Shown here: positions 53,792-63,157 of the stretch, piece after piece
How positions within the stretch are numbered: the first letter of the stretch is position 1
Layout: each line of letters begins with the position of its first letter
Assembly: GCF_030363035.1 (NCBI RefSeq)
Contig: NZ_JAUCMN010000006.1
Location: 62,001-126,000 of the forward strand
Source: Curtobacterium caseinilyticum
GTDB taxonomy: Bacteria > Actinomycetota > Actinomycetes > Actinomycetales > Microbacteriaceae
Direction: 5' to 3'
DNA length: 64,000 nt
Made by a program: the position numbers and the translations under genes
Notes under the pieces: generated by a model
Databases searched by the model: none
Seen by the model: only the letters and a program-made list of their open reading frames with translations
Told to the model about the DNA's origin: nothing

Positions 53792-54463
53792 TCAGGCCGG
53801 GACCGCGACGGCGACCTTCGCCGCACGGAGCACGCGGTCGCCGAGCTTGTAGCCCGGCTCCACGACGTCCGCCACGGTCTGGTCGGTCGCACCCGGCGTG
53901 GGCAGCTGCACGATCGCCTCGTGCACGTTCGGGTCGAAGAGCTCGCCCTTCTCGCCGATCTGCACCAGCTTGAACTTCTCGAAGCCGCCGCGGATCTTCT
54001 GGCCGATGACCTGCATGGGGCCCTCGGTCAGGTCGCCGTGGGCCTCGGCGCGGGTCAGGTCGTCGAGGGCCGGCAGCAGGGCGCGGACCACCTCGGCGAT
54101 GACGGCGTCGCGGTTCGCCTCGCGGTCACGCTCGACGCGCTTCCGGAAGTTCACCAGCTCGGCCTGCGCGCGGAGCATGTCGGCACGCATGTCGGCGACG
54201 AGGTCACGGTCGGCCTGCGACAGCTTGTCCTCTTCGATGCCACGAGCGGCGTCGTCGAGCAGCGCCTGGTCCTCCGGGGTGAGGTCGCTGGCCTGCTCGG
54301 ACTGCTGGTCGGTGGCAGGGCCGCCGGCGGCGGGGCCGTCGGTGGGGAGTTCCACGTCCGGCCCCTCCGCCTCGATGAGGTCCTCGGGCTCCTGCGCGTT
54401 GGTGGCGTCGCCCTCGACCTGGGGCTCGTCCTCGTTCGGCACGTTGTCCTTGGGATCCGGCAT
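53792..54463 (-). CDS. grpE: Nucleotide exchange factor GrpE
   Basis: 223 residues. A long acidic N-terminal region (about 1-90) precedes the coiled coil and the GrpE core (AELVNFRKRVERDREANRD, VRALLPALDDLTRAEAHGD, FDPNVHEAI and a C-terminal beta domain with VADVVEPGYKLGDRVLRAAKVAV). It releases ADP from DnaK. Its start is 2 nt past the dnaK stop, so translation is coupled. Confidence 0.94.
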   Translation of the reverse strand: MPDPKDNVPNEDEPQVEGDATNAQEPEDLIEAEGPDVELPTDGPAAGGPATDQQSEQASDLTPEDQALLDDAARGIEEDKLSQADRDLVADMRADMLRAQAELVNFRKRVERDREANRDAVIAEVVRALLPALDDLTRAEAHGDLTEGPMQVIGQKIRGGFEKFKLVQIGEKGELFDPNVHEAIVQLPTPGATDQTVADVVEPGYKLGDRVLRAAKVAVAVPA

Positions 54464-54465
54464 CG

Positions 54466-56334
54466 TTACTTCTTGTCCTTGTCGTCCTCGTCGTCCACGA
54501 CCTCGGCGTCGACGATGTCCTCGTCGTCCGCCTGCTGCTGGCCCTGGTCGCCCGCCGCCTGCTCGCCGCCGGCCGCCGGGGCGTCCTGCTGCGCGTAGAT
54601 CGCCTGGCCGAGCTTGCCCTGCGACTCGTTGAGCTTGTCGAAGGCGGTCTTCACGGCCTCGTCGTCGTCACCCGCGAGGGCCGACTTCAGGGCGTCGACG
54701 TCGGCCTGCACCTCGGACTTGACGTCCGCGGGGAGCTTCTCGTCGTTCTCCTTGATGAGCTTCTCGATCGAGTAGACGAGCTGCTCGGCCTGGTTGCGAC
54801 GCTCGTTGGCCTCGCGGCGGGCCTTGTCCTCGGCCGCGTGCTCCTCGGCCTCGCGGACCATGCGCTCGATGTCCTCCTTCGGCAGGGACGAGCCGCCGGA
54901 GATGACCATCGACTGCTCCTTGCCGGTGCCCTTGTCCTTCGCGGACACGTGCACGATGCCGTTCGCGTCGATGTCGAACGTCACCTCGACCTGCGGAACG
55001 CCACGGGGAGCCGGGGCGATGCCGGTCAGCTCAAAGGTGCCGAGCGGCTTGTTGTCGCGGGTGAACTCGCGCTCGCCCTGGAAGACCTGGATCGCGACCG
55101 ACGGCTGGTTGTCGTCGGCGGTCGTGAAGGTCTCGCTCCGCTTGGTCGGGATCGCGGTGTTGCGGTCGATGAGCTTCGTCATCAGGCCGCCCTTGGTCTC
55201 GATGCCGAGCGACAGCGGCGTGACGTCGATGAGGAGGACGTCCTTGCGCTCGCCCTTCAGCACGCCGGCCTGCAGCGCGGCGCCGACGGCGACGACCTCG
55301 TCCGGGTTGACGCCCTGGTTCGGCTGCTTGCCACCGGTCAGCGACTTGACGACCTCAGCCACGGCGGGCATGCGGGTCGAGCCACCGACGAGCACCACGT
55401 GCGCGATGTCGTTGACGCTGACACCGGCCTCCTTGATGACGTCGTTGAACGGCTTCTTCGTGCGGTCGAGCAGGTCGGAGGTCATCTGCTCGAACTGCGC
55501 ACGCGAGACGGTCTCGTCGAGGTTCAGCGGGCCGTCGGCGGTGAGCGTCAGGTACGGGAGCTGGATGTTCGCCGACATCTGCGACGAAAGCTCCTTCTTC
55601 GCCTGCTCGGCGGCTTCCTTCAGGCGCTGCTTCGCGATCTTGTCGGTCGACAGGTCCACGCCGTGCTCGGCCTTGAACTTCTTGACGAGGTGGTCGACGA
55701 TGCGCTGGTCCCAGTCGTCGCCGCCGAGGCGGTTGTCGCCCGAGGTCGCACGGACCTGGATCGTGGAGAAGTCGTCGTCCTTGCCCACCTCGAGCAGGGA
55801 GACGTCGAACGTGCCGCCACCGAGGTCGAAGACCAGGATGAGCTCGTCCTCCTTGCCCTTGTCGAGGCCGTAGGCGAGCGCCGCGGCGGTGGGCTCGTTG
55901 ATGATGCGGAGGACGTTGAGGCCGGCGATCTCACCGGCGTCCTTCGTGGCCTGGCGCTCGGCGTCGTTGAAGTACGCCGGGACGGTGATGACCGCGTCGG
56001 TGACGTCCTCACCGAGGTACTGCTCGGCGTCGCGCTTGAGCTTGCCGAGGGTGCGGGCCGAGATCTCCTGGGGCGTGTAGCTCTTGCCGTCGATGTCGAC
56101 CTTCCAGTCGGTACCGATGTGGCGCTTCACGCTCGCGATGGTGCGGTCGACGTTGGTGACGGCCTGGCGCTTCGCGGTCTCGCCGACGAGCACCTCGCCG
56201 TCCTTCGTGAACGCCACGATCGAGGGCGTCGTGCGGAGCCCCTCGGCGTTGGCGATGACGGTGGGCTCGCCACCTTCGAGTACGGAGACGACGGAGTTGG
56301 TGGTTCCGAGGTCGATGCCTACTGCACGTCCCAT
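54466..56334 (-). CDS. dnaK: Hsp70 chaperone DnaK
   Basis: 622 residues. [39 protein letters not shown] and [13 protein letters not shown] are the three Hsp70 signatures of the ATPase domain; the substrate-binding domain begins near 370 ([17 protein letters not shown]) and an acidic lid/tail ends the protein. It folds and holds client proteins and acts as HspR corepressor. AAGGGAG precedes the ATG. First gene of the operon, with a promoter and HAIR box upstream. Confidence 0.96.
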   Translation of the reverse strand: MGRAVGIDLGTTNSVVSVLEGGEPTVIANAEGLRTTPSIVAFTKDGEVLVGETAKRQAVTNVDRTIASVKRHIGTDWKVDIDGKSYTPQEISARTLGKLKRDAEQYLGEDVTDAVITVPAYFNDAERQATKDAGEIAGLNVLRIINEPTAAALAYGLDKGKEDELILVFDLGGGTFDVSLLEVGKDDDFSTIQVRATSGDNRLGGDDWDQRIVDHLVKKFKAEHGVDLSTDKIAKQRLKEAAEQAKKELSSQMSANIQLPYLTLTADGPLNLDETVSRAQFEQMTSDLLDRTKKPFNDVIKEAGVSVNDIAHVVLVGGSTRMPAVAEVVKSLTGGKQPNQGVNPDEVVAVGAALQAGVLKGERKDVLLIDVTPLSLGIETKGGLMTKLIDRNTAIPTKRSETFTTADDNQPSVAIQVFQGEREFTRDNKPLGTFELTGIAPAPRGVPQVEVTFDIDANGIVHVSAKDKGTGKEQSMVISGGSSLPKEDIERMVREAEEHAAEDKARREANERRNQAEQLVYSIEKLIKENDEKLPADVKSEVQADVDALKSALAGDDDEAVKTAFDKLNESQGKLGQAIYAQQDAPAAGGEQAAGDQGQQQADDEDIVDAEVVDDEDDKDKK

Positions 56335-56372
56335 GGGGCTCCCTTTCGCTGGAGTGATGAAGTCTGCTCGGA

Positions 56373-56419
56373 CTTGCGTCCGTTGGGCTCAAGTTTACTC
56401 CGGTCGGCAGGCGTGTCAA
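56373..56419 (-). promoter_or_regulatory. dnaK promoter and HAIR operator
   Basis: On the minus strand TTGACA (56414-56419) and TAAACT (56392-56397) are separated by 16 nt. A HAIR-like box, CTTGAGC-CCAACGG-ACGCAAG (56373-56393), overlaps the -10 and the start of transcription. It matches CTTGAGT-N7-ACTCAAG at 12 of 14 fixed bases. HspR bound here would block initiation. Confidence 0.9.
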
Positions 56420-56566
56420 GCACGGGAGGGGGGAACTTGCGTCGAGGGGGCGCAGGTTCAGGTATGCATCACACGCAGGAGGTGAGCGGTGATCAATGCA
56501 ATATTTCATATGTCCATGTTGGAGCCGTGTGTCAGCACGGCACGCACGAAAGACACCTCCTCATAC

Positions 56567-59065
56567 ATGAAGAAGACATTCCGCGCAGTCGGGGCCGCCG
56601 GGCTCGCTGCTGCCACCATCGTCACCGGGTTGAGTTTCGGGCCGGCTGCAGCTCACGCTGGCACTCCGCAACAGCCGAGCGAGGCTGGCGCAAGCAACAG
56701 CACGAGCGCCACGCAGGTAGCCATGATCGTGCTGCAGGACACATCTAAAGCCTTCAACGGGCTCGGCGAACCTACTAGCGGCGAACGTCTCCTGGCCAAC
56801 CCGCAGGCCACGAGGGAGGCGGCGGAGCAGTTTGCGGAGACGTGGCAACTTCCCGTCGAGGGGCATGAGGGAGCCGTTTCTCGGAATGGCCTCTGCCTCA
56901 CCAACTCGGGCAAGCTTGTAGCCATTCTACCGCGCCCCTGCAATGGGTCTCGATCGCAGCTGATCAAGTGGGCTACGACTTCCAACGACTACGTGAAGGG
57001 ACCCGCCCTTTCATTCGTCGAAACCCCGGGTTATTTCGTGAGCTTCACTGGCGCGAGGAACTACCTTTGGAATGAGAATGCTGCCGGTGGCGACGTGGTC
57101 CACCTCAAAACATTTGCGGCAGAAGTCACGCAGACGGATGTGAACGCGGGGACGGCGACAATCTCAGGTCCGGTGCCCTCCGATGTGACGTCTGTTCGGG
57201 TTAAGTGGACGGACGAGGCGGGGCTGGCGAAACAGAAGACCGCGTCCGTAACTGACGGAAAGTACTCGGCGTATCTCAGCGGTTTGAAGCTCGGAACCAC
57301 TACCGTCGAATTGGAGGCGCGGGAGGGCAGCGTGGTCGTCGCGTCGACGACTGTTGACGTGAAGCTCGAGGTCGCGCCGGTGACCGCAACGGCGACGTTC
57401 GGGGATGATGTCCACACGGTCGTGCAGGTCTCCGGGACCGCTCAGCCGAATGCGAGGGTCACGGTCCGGCACGGTGAGAACGACCTCGTCACCGTGAAGG
57501 CGGACGCTGAGGGCAAGTGGTCGACTCCGATCACCGCGCCGAACATGCCCGGCAATTACGAACTCACGGTCGGGCAGGAGATCCGAGGTCAGGACAACGG
57601 CCGGGTCAGCCTCGACATCGACTACGGCGCGGGCGTCGTGGTCACCTCGCCCGATGACGACTTCGTGCTCGAGCCGGGCGAGGCACTGGACCTCGAGGGC
57701 ACCGCTCCCGCGGGCACCGAGGTCAAGGTCTACGAGAAGGGCACGGACGGCGTCCTCGCCTCGACGACCGCGGCGAAGAACAACACCTGGTTCGCGTCGG
57801 TCGACGGCCTCGAGGACCGCGAGTACACGCTCGTCGCCGAGGGCATCACCAAGGGCTACAACCGCACCCGGGCGGAGCTGACGGTCAACCCGGGCAAGTC
57901 CACCGCGAAGCCCCTCGTGATCGAGTCCCCCGCGGACGGGTCCACGATCACGTCCCCGACGAAGCAGATCACCTTCACCGGCACCGGAGAGCCCGGCGCG
58001 AAGGTCCGCATCGCCACCGGCACGCCCGGCCGCACCGTCGTGGACACCACCGTGAACAGCTCCGGCACCTGGACCGGCACCGGAGAGCTCGCCTACGGCG
58101 TCGACTACGCCCTGGTCACCACCTACACGGTTCCCGGGCAGGCTCCTGTCTCCGGCACCCACCACGTCCACGTCGACCCCACTTCCGTGTCGAAGCCGTT
58201 CGAGGTGGCCAGCCCCGCCGAAGGCTCCACCGTCGTCGCCGCGGACAAGAAGGTCCCCTTCGCCATCAAGGGAACGACCGGCACCGAGGTGAAGATCTGG
58301 AACTGGTCGGGCAAAGACCGCGTGATCGCCTCGGGCACCATCGGCGCAACCGGAGACCTCACCCTCACCGGTGAACTCAACAACCAGAACACCCGCTACG
58401 ACCTGTTCGTCGAGTACACCGAGCCCGGCAAGACCACCCAGTCCCTGACCCGCTCCATCACCGTCGCCAGCAGTGACATGGTCACCCAGCCGTTCGAGGT
58501 GAGCAGCCCCGCCGAGGGGTCCACCGTCGTCGCGGCGGACAAGAAGGTCCCGTTCGCCATCACGGGCACGACCGGCACCGAGGTGAAGATCTGGAACTGG
58601 TCGGGCAAGGACCGCGTGATCGCCTCGGGCACCATCGGCGCGACCGGCAGCCTCACGCTCACCGGTGAACTCAACAACCAGAACACCCGCTACGACCTGT
58701 TCGTCGAGTACACCGAGCCGGGCAAGACCACCCAGTCCCTCACCCGCACCATCACCGTCGCCGCGGCAGCAGCGACCAAGCCCTTCGCCTTCACCAACCC
58801 GGCGGAAGGCGCGGTCGTGCCGCTGACGGCCAACGGCACCATCGCCGTGTCCGGTGAGGGTGCTCCGGGCGGCACGGTCACCATCTGGAACTGGCACACC
58901 AAGGACCGCGTCGTCACCGGAACGCCCCTCACCGTCGGCCCCGACGGCAGCTGGAGCGGCACCGCCTACCTCGGAGCCCAGGGCTACGCGCTCCACGTCG
59001 AGTACACCGCGCCCGGGTCCACCACCCCCGAGGTCCTCACCCGGAACATCACCACCACGAACTGA
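56567..59065 (+). CDS. Secreted modular surface protein with near-identical repeats
   Basis: 832 residues. Signal peptide (AAGLAAATIVTGLSF, cleavage AHA about residue 31), then a region with lectin-like CLTNSGKLVAILPRPC..QLIKW (about 95-175), then about seven Ig-like modules. Two adjoining modules (period 294 bp, starting 58196 and 58490) are almost identical; the third diverges. No anchor at the C-terminus (ITTTN). The first ~850 bp are clearly less GC-rich than the rest, suggesting separate origin of the N-terminal half. The ATG at 56567 opens the signal peptide. Confidence 0.75.
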   Translation: MKKTFRAVGAAGLAAATIVTGLSFGPAAAHAGTPQQPSEAGASNSTSATQVAMIVLQDTSKAFNGLGEPTSGERLLANPQATREAAEQFAETWQLPVEGHEGAVSRNGLCLTNSGKLVAILPRPCNGSRSQLIKWATTSNDYVKGPALSFVETPGYFVSFTGARNYLWNENAAGGDVVHLKTFAAEVTQTDVNAGTATISGPVPSDVTSVRVKWTDEAGLAKQKTASVTDGKYSAYLSGLKLGTTTVELEAREGSVVVASTTVDVKLEVAPVTATATFGDDVHTVVQVSGTAQPNARVTVRHGENDLVTVKADAEGKWSTPITAPNMPGNYELTVGQEIRGQDNGRVSLDIDYGAGVVVTSPDDDFVLEPGEALDLEGTAPAGTEVKVYEKGTDGVLASTTAAKNNTWFASVDGLEDREYTLVAEGITKGYNRTRAELTVNPGKSTAKPLVIESPADGSTITSPTKQITFTGTGEPGAKVRIATGTPGRTVVDTTVNSSGTWTGTGELAYGVDYALVTTYTVPGQAPVSGTHHVHVDPTSVSKPFEVASPAEGSTVVAADKKVPFAIKGTTGTEVKIWNWSGKDRVIASGTIGATGDLTLTGELNNQNTRYDLFVEYTEPGKTTQSLTRSITVASSDMVTQPFEVSSPAEGSTVVAADKKVPFAITGTTGTEVKIWNWSGKDRVIASGTIGATGSLTLTGELNNQNTRYDLFVEYTEPGKTTQSLTRTITVAAAAATKPFAFTNPAEGAVVPLTANGTIAVSGEGAPGGTVTIWNWHTKDRVVTGTPLTVGPDGSWSGTAYLGAQGYALHVEYTAPGSTTPEVLTRNITTTN
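58196..58783 (+). repeat. Two near-identical 294-bp in-frame repeats
   Basis: Segments beginning at 58196 and 58490 are the same at all but a small number of positions, including most synonymous sites, so the duplication is recent or kept uniform by gene conversion. Each encodes 98 residues with PFEVxSPAEGSTVVAADKK and VKIWNWSGKDRVIASG. Confidence 0.85.
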
Positions 59066-59077
59066 CGGACCGCAACC

Positions 59078-59116
59078 CCGAAGGGGCGAGCAGGCATGGC
59101 CTGCTCGCCCCTTCGG
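59078..59116 (+). terminator. Terminator hairpin after the surface protein gene
   Basis: Perfect 18-bp arms CCGAAGGGGCGAGCAGGC and its complement around a 3-nt loop, 12 nt past the stop. The ATG in its loop and the frame from it are therefore not the start of the next gene. Confidence 0.9.
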
Positions 59117-59185
59117 CGAAGCATCAGAGTCCGTCGTATTTCATGTGTTAAACTGATATCACTTGTTAGGCCACCAAGGAGAACC

Positions 59186-59608
59186 GTGAAGAAGACCCTC
59201 CCCGCCCTCGTCACCGCCGGTGTCGTCGCCACCCTGCTCGCTGGCTGCACCGCGGGTGGTGACCGCTCGTCGTCGGCCTCGCCGACCGCAACCCCGTCGG
59301 CCTCGGCAGCAGCTGCGGCGCCCGCTGCGAACACCTGCACCGACGGCGTCCTCACCGTCACGGACGCGAAGAAGGCCGCGAAGGCCCTCGCCGAAGGGTG
59401 CAAGTCGGTGTTCCTGCTGCTGTCGAACACCCAGGTGACGGTGGGAGACGCCGAGAAGCTCGGCATCGAGGGCTCCGGCGTCACCGTGAAGGGTGGCCAC
59501 TTCGACACCCTGTCGGTACTGGGCAGCGGCAACACGATCACCTACCGCGGCGAAGCACCCGACACGACCAACGTCGCAGACGGCAACGAGGTCACGGCCG
59601 CCCGATGA
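59186..59608 (+). CDS. DUF3060-type lipoprotein
   Basis: 140 residues from GTG 59186, preceded by AAGGAGA. The signal peptide ends in ATLLAGC (lipobox Cys). A Ser/Ala/Pro linker is followed by a short beta-helix-like domain with repeated polar turns (EGSGVTVKGGHFDTLSVLGSGNTITYRG) that resembles DUF3060. Function unknown; it precedes the glycosyltransferase genes and may be an accessory envelope protein. Confidence 0.75.
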   Translation: MKKTLPALVTAGVVATLLAGCTAGGDRSSSASPTATPSASAAAAAPAANTCTDGVLTVTDAKKAAKALAEGCKSVFLLLSNTQVTVGDAEKLGIEGSGVTVKGGHFDTLSVLGSGNTITYRGEAPDTTNVADGNEVTAAR

Positions 59609-59678
59609 GCGTGACGTGCTGGCTGTCCGCTCGACAGTCAGCACGTCCACCGCCGTCAGGTGGTCGCACCCGATACCG

Positions 59679-60761
59679 ATGACTCCCCCGCCCGACTCCA
59701 TCCGACTCGTCCCCGAACTCCGCGCTGTGCACCTCGAACGCACGCCGCAGATGACGGCGGCAGTCTCCCTGTACTGCGGCCTCAAGTACGACCTCGACGG
59801 TCTACCGATCCCCCCGGAACACGAGCGCGTGAGCATCCTGGGGGCGGCGCGACGGCTGTTCTCCGCGCAGCAACGAACCCTCGAACTCCCTGAACCGCTC
59901 TGGATGCGCTTCCTCCCCGCGTGGCTGCTCCTCAGCAGCAGTTGGCGGTTCGGCGCGCTGGTGGCCCGCCGTCGCCGCCGGACCGTCGTGCACGCGATGG
60001 AACTGACCCCGCTCCCCCGCCTGCTCGGGGGTCGACGTCCGACCTCGCGAGTGACGACCGCCTGCACGGCCGCGTTGCTCGGCCTGGTCATCCGCAGTTC
60101 GGTCGACCGCATCTGCTTTGCATCCGGGCCGGCGCGCGATCTGTACCACAGCCTCCCGTTCGTGGCTGGCGTCGAGTACAGGACGATCCTCGAGCTGCCC
60201 TCGCCAGGACCGGGCACTGCGTCACGAGCGGTGCCGTCGAGCGTCGCGTTCGCCGGCCTCCTCGCGGACCGCAGCGGCGTCCACGAACTCATGCGGGCGT
60301 GGCCCGCCGTCGAACAGGCCCGTCCGGACGCTCACCTCGTGGTGCTCGGCGGCGGACCGCTCCTCGAAGAGGTGCGGTCCTGGGCCGCGCTCGCACCGTC
60401 GTCGCGGAGCGTGCTCGGACAGGTCACGCGTGACGAGGTCCTCTCGCACTTCGCCAGGACGCAGGTCGTCGTCGCCCCGTCCGTCCCCGACGGCCGGTGG
60501 ACGGAGCAGATCGGGCTCCCCATCAAGGAGGGGCTGGCTGTCGGAGCGACCGTCGTCACGACGGCGCAGACGGGCCTTGCGCCATGGCTCGAGGAGCACG
60601 GCCACGTCGTCCTCCCGGTCGACGGGCACCGGGTCCCGGACCTGACAGCAGGACTGCTCCGGGCGATCAACGCTCCGCTCCCCCGAGCCGACGTCATCGC
60701 CGCGCTGCCCGCCGTCGACGGCCGCATCGAATCGGACCGCTGGCTGCACGACGTGTCCTGA
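59679..60761 (+). CDS. Glycosyltransferase family 4-like protein
   Basis: About 360 residues. The C-terminal Rossmann half carries GT4 features: VAFAGLLADRSGVHELMRAW, DAHLVVLGGGPLLEEV, VLGQVTRDEVLSHF and VVVAPSVPDGRWTEQIGLPIKEGLAVGATVV. The N-terminal half is less conserved. It should add a sugar from a nucleotide donor to the lipid-linked repeat unit. The ATG at 59679 is the most likely start; support from a ribosome site is weak. Confidence 0.78.
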   Translation: MTPPPDSIRLVPELRAVHLERTPQMTAAVSLYCGLKYDLDGLPIPPEHERVSILGAARRLFSAQQRTLELPEPLWMRFLPAWLLLSSSWRFGALVARRRRRTVVHAMELTPLPRLLGGRRPTSRVTTACTAALLGLVIRSSVDRICFASGPARDLYHSLPFVAGVEYRTILELPSPGPGTASRAVPSSVAFAGLLADRSGVHELMRAWPAVEQARPDAHLVVLGGGPLLEEVRSWAALAPSSRSVLGQVTRDEVLSHFARTQVVVAPSVPDGRWTEQIGLPIKEGLAVGATVVTTAQTGLAPWLEEHGHVVLPVDGHRVPDLTAGLLRAINAPLPRADVIAALPAVDGRIESDRWLHDVS

Positions 60762-60869
60762 CCGCCCCGGCCCTCGACGACGAACCGTCACGCACCAGGA
60801 GGCGCAGACGCCTCGTCATCACCGAGGCAGCACTCCCGCCTGCCCGAGAACACACCCAGGAGGCTCGTC

Positions 60870-61898
60870 ATGAGGAAGACCAGTGCTTCACGCACCGCGC
60901 GCGACCACGTCGTCATCGTCAACCCCCTCGGTCGCGCCCTCCAGCACTACACGGACGCCCTGGTCGCGACACTGGTCGACCTCGGGATGAACGTCAGTCG
61001 CGCCGACATCGCCGAGCCGTGCGCGCGAGACGGTGGTCCCCTCTCCTGGTTGGCCGACCACGTCCGCGCCCTCCTCCAGATCCGGTCCTCCGGAGACCAC
61101 GGGGCCCTGCTCATCGTCACGTGGCCGGTGCTCGGCTGGCTGGACCTCGCACTGGCCAGGTTGGCCGGCGTCCGACGCAGCGTCGTCGTCGTGCACGACC
61201 CACGCCCGCTGGAGCGGTCCGCCGGGTACGGACGGGTGGCGCGGTGCGTGGCACGCGGCCTCGGGACGAACACCACGGTCCTCGTCCACGGTGAGGAGGC
61301 GCAGGCCGACGTCGCGGCAGCTCACCTCCGGTCGTCGATCGCGCTGGCCCCGCACCCGATGCGGCTGCGAGGAGACGGTCCGGCGCCGTCCGCGGGGTCT
61401 GGGCAGCCGGTCGTCCGTGTGCTCGGGAGGTACAAGGGCGACCGGGACGTCGAGGCGATGGCCGCGATCGCCGCGGCCATCGGCCACGAAACCCAGCTCG
61501 AGGTGCACGGCGCTGGGTGGCCGCCGGTCTCCGGCTGGACGATCAACGACGCGTTCCTGCCCGAAGACGAGTTCGACGAGCTCATCGCGACCGCGACCGT
61601 CGTGCTCGTCCCCTACCGCCGGGTCTACCAGAGTGGCGTGGCCGTACGGGCGACCGAGCTGGGCGTCCCGTTCGTCGGGACCGACGTCTCGGCCCACCGG
61701 ATGCTGCACGGCGACGACTCGTCCCTGCTCGTCGACCCGTCCCTCCCGTTGCCCGGTCGCGCGGCTGCGTACCGGGACGCCATCCGGAGGACCGTCGCGA
61801 TGGACGCGGAGGAGCGTCGCGGGCTCGCACGAGCAGCGGAAGCGCGGACCTCCGCGGCGTGGCAGCGCTTCCTCGTGCCGCTGGGAGCGACGTCGTGA
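60870..61898 (+). CDS. Glycosyltransferase
   Basis: 342 residues. A GT-B fold is suggested by VVIVNPLGRALQHYTDALV, SVVVVHDPRPLE, VRVLGRYKGDRDVEAMAAI and the C-terminal donor site (VVLVPYRRVYQSGVAVRATELGVPFVGTDVS). AGGAGG precedes the ATG with good spacing. It overlaps the polymerase gene start by 4 nt. The sugar and linkage are unknown. Confidence 0.8.
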   Translation: MRKTSASRTARDHVVIVNPLGRALQHYTDALVATLVDLGMNVSRADIAEPCARDGGPLSWLADHVRALLQIRSSGDHGALLIVTWPVLGWLDLALARLAGVRRSVVVVHDPRPLERSAGYGRVARCVARGLGTNTTVLVHGEEAQADVAAAHLRSSIALAPHPMRLRGDGPAPSAGSGQPVVRVLGRYKGDRDVEAMAAIAAAIGHETQLEVHGAGWPPVSGWTINDAFLPEDEFDELIATATVVLVPYRRVYQSGVAVRATELGVPFVGTDVSAHRMLHGDDSSLLVDPSLPLPGRAAAYRDAIRRTVAMDAEERRGLARAAEARTSAAWQRFLVPLGATS

Positions 61899-63157
61899 CC
61901 GCACTGGTCCTCGTCGGCGTTGCCGTGGTCGCCGTCCTGGCCGTGAAGCGCGTGGTCGTCGGGGTCCTCGCCGCCTTCGTCGCGTTCGTCTTCGTGCCGG
62001 AGGCCACTTCGGCGGCCCTCACCGGGGGCCTGAACCTCGGTGCGCTCGTCGTGCTCGCGGTGGCGACCCTGCAGCTCGCCACCCGGCTCCCGCAGTACCT
62101 CGCCGACCTGACCGCGGCGCCGGCGCTGAGCGTCGTCGGATCCGTCTTCGTCGCGGGAGCGGCGGTCACCGCTGCGGCGGACTCAGCGGCGGTGGCCGGC
62201 CCCTTCCTGACCACCGTGGTGACGCCACCACTCGGGTACCTCCTGGTGCAACGCGCAGTCAAGGAAGACCGCCGCGCCGGTCGTCTGCTCGGGCACACGG
62301 TGCTCGGGCTCGCGACGATCGAAGCGGGCGTCTCCCTCGCGGTGCAGATCGGCGCCCTGCGGCAGCCGTACCTCGACGCGTTCGAGGAGGCGTACTGGTG
62401 GACCCCCGACTTCCAGCGGGCACTCGGCACGATGGACCACCCCCTGACCCTCGGCTTGTTCCTGGCCGCCGCGCTGCCCCTGGCGACGGGTCTCCGCCTC
62501 GACCGCACCGCAGGTGCCGTCTGCCTCCTCCTGCTGTGCACCATCGTCGCGACCCAGTCCCGGGCTGCCCTGGTCGCGGGCTTGCTCGGACTCATCGGGG
62601 TCGTCGCGCGCCGTCGCATGCCGTTCCTGCACGGTGCCGCCGTCCTCACCGCGGGGGCTGCTGCCGTGATGGTCATCCTCGCGGTCAGTCCTTCGTTGCT
62701 CGTCGACTTCGCCGCCAAGCTCGCCGACGACGACGGGTCGGCCGACGCGCGGTTCACGGGCATCACCGTGGGGCTGCCGGCGGCGTTCGCCTCGCCGCTC
62801 CTCGGCGGTGGTGCAGACGAGGCGACCGAGACGGCACGGGACCTGGGACTGGGTACGAGTTTCGAGAACCCGTTGATCATGATCGCGCTCGACTGGGGGG
62901 CCCTCCCGGCCGTCGCGCTCGTCGCGTCCCAGGTGATGATGCTGCTGCGTGCCCGTTCGGGGACCTCCGTCCCGGGCGGAGCGATGACCGCCGCCGTGGT
63001 CGTGGTCTGCGCCGAGACGTTCAGTTCGATCGCCGTACCCGGCGGGCTGCCGACGCTTGCCTGCATGCTCGCCGGCTTCGCGATCGAAGGCGTGGACAGC
63101 ACCGCCCGGCAGCAGGAGTGTCGCCCCTCCGCCGACGAGCTCCGGGCGATCCGATGA
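61895..63157 (+). CDS. O-antigen polymerase/ligase-like (Wzy) membrane protein
   Basis: 420 residues from GTG 61895, overlapping the upstream stop. About 11-12 hydrophobic helices with a larger external loop containing WWTPDFQRALGTMDHPLTLGLF, and Arg/His residues where Wzy proteins bind glycan (TIVATQSRAALVAG). It would polymerise lipid-linked repeat units outside the membrane. Identity rests on topology, motif style and neighbours. Confidence 0.7.
   Translation: MTALVLVGVAVVAVLAVKRVVVGVLAAFVAFVFVPEATSAALTGGLNLGALVVLAVATLQLATRLPQYLADLTAAPALSVVGSVFVAGAAVTAAADSAAVAGPFLTTVVTPPLGYLLVQRAVKEDRRAGRLLGHTVLGLATIEAGVSLAVQIGALRQPYLDAFEEAYWWTPDFQRALGTMDHPLTLGLFLAAALPLATGLRLDRTAGAVCLLLLCTIVATQSRAALVAGLLGLIGVVARRRMPFLHGAAVLTAGAAAVMVILAVSPSLLVDFAAKLADDDGSADARFTGITVGLPAAFASPLLGGGADEATETARDLGLGTSFENPLIMIALDWGALPAVALVASQVMMLLRARSGTSVPGGAMTAAVVVVCAETFSSIAVPGGLPTLACMLAGFAIEGVDSTARQQECRPSADELRAIR

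Noticed and set aside
59096-59185. ATG at 59096 as start of the DUF3060 lipoprotein
   Set aside because: It lies in the loop of the terminator hairpin at 59078-59116, and the GTG at 59186 has AAGGAGA and begins a lipoprotein signal peptide.
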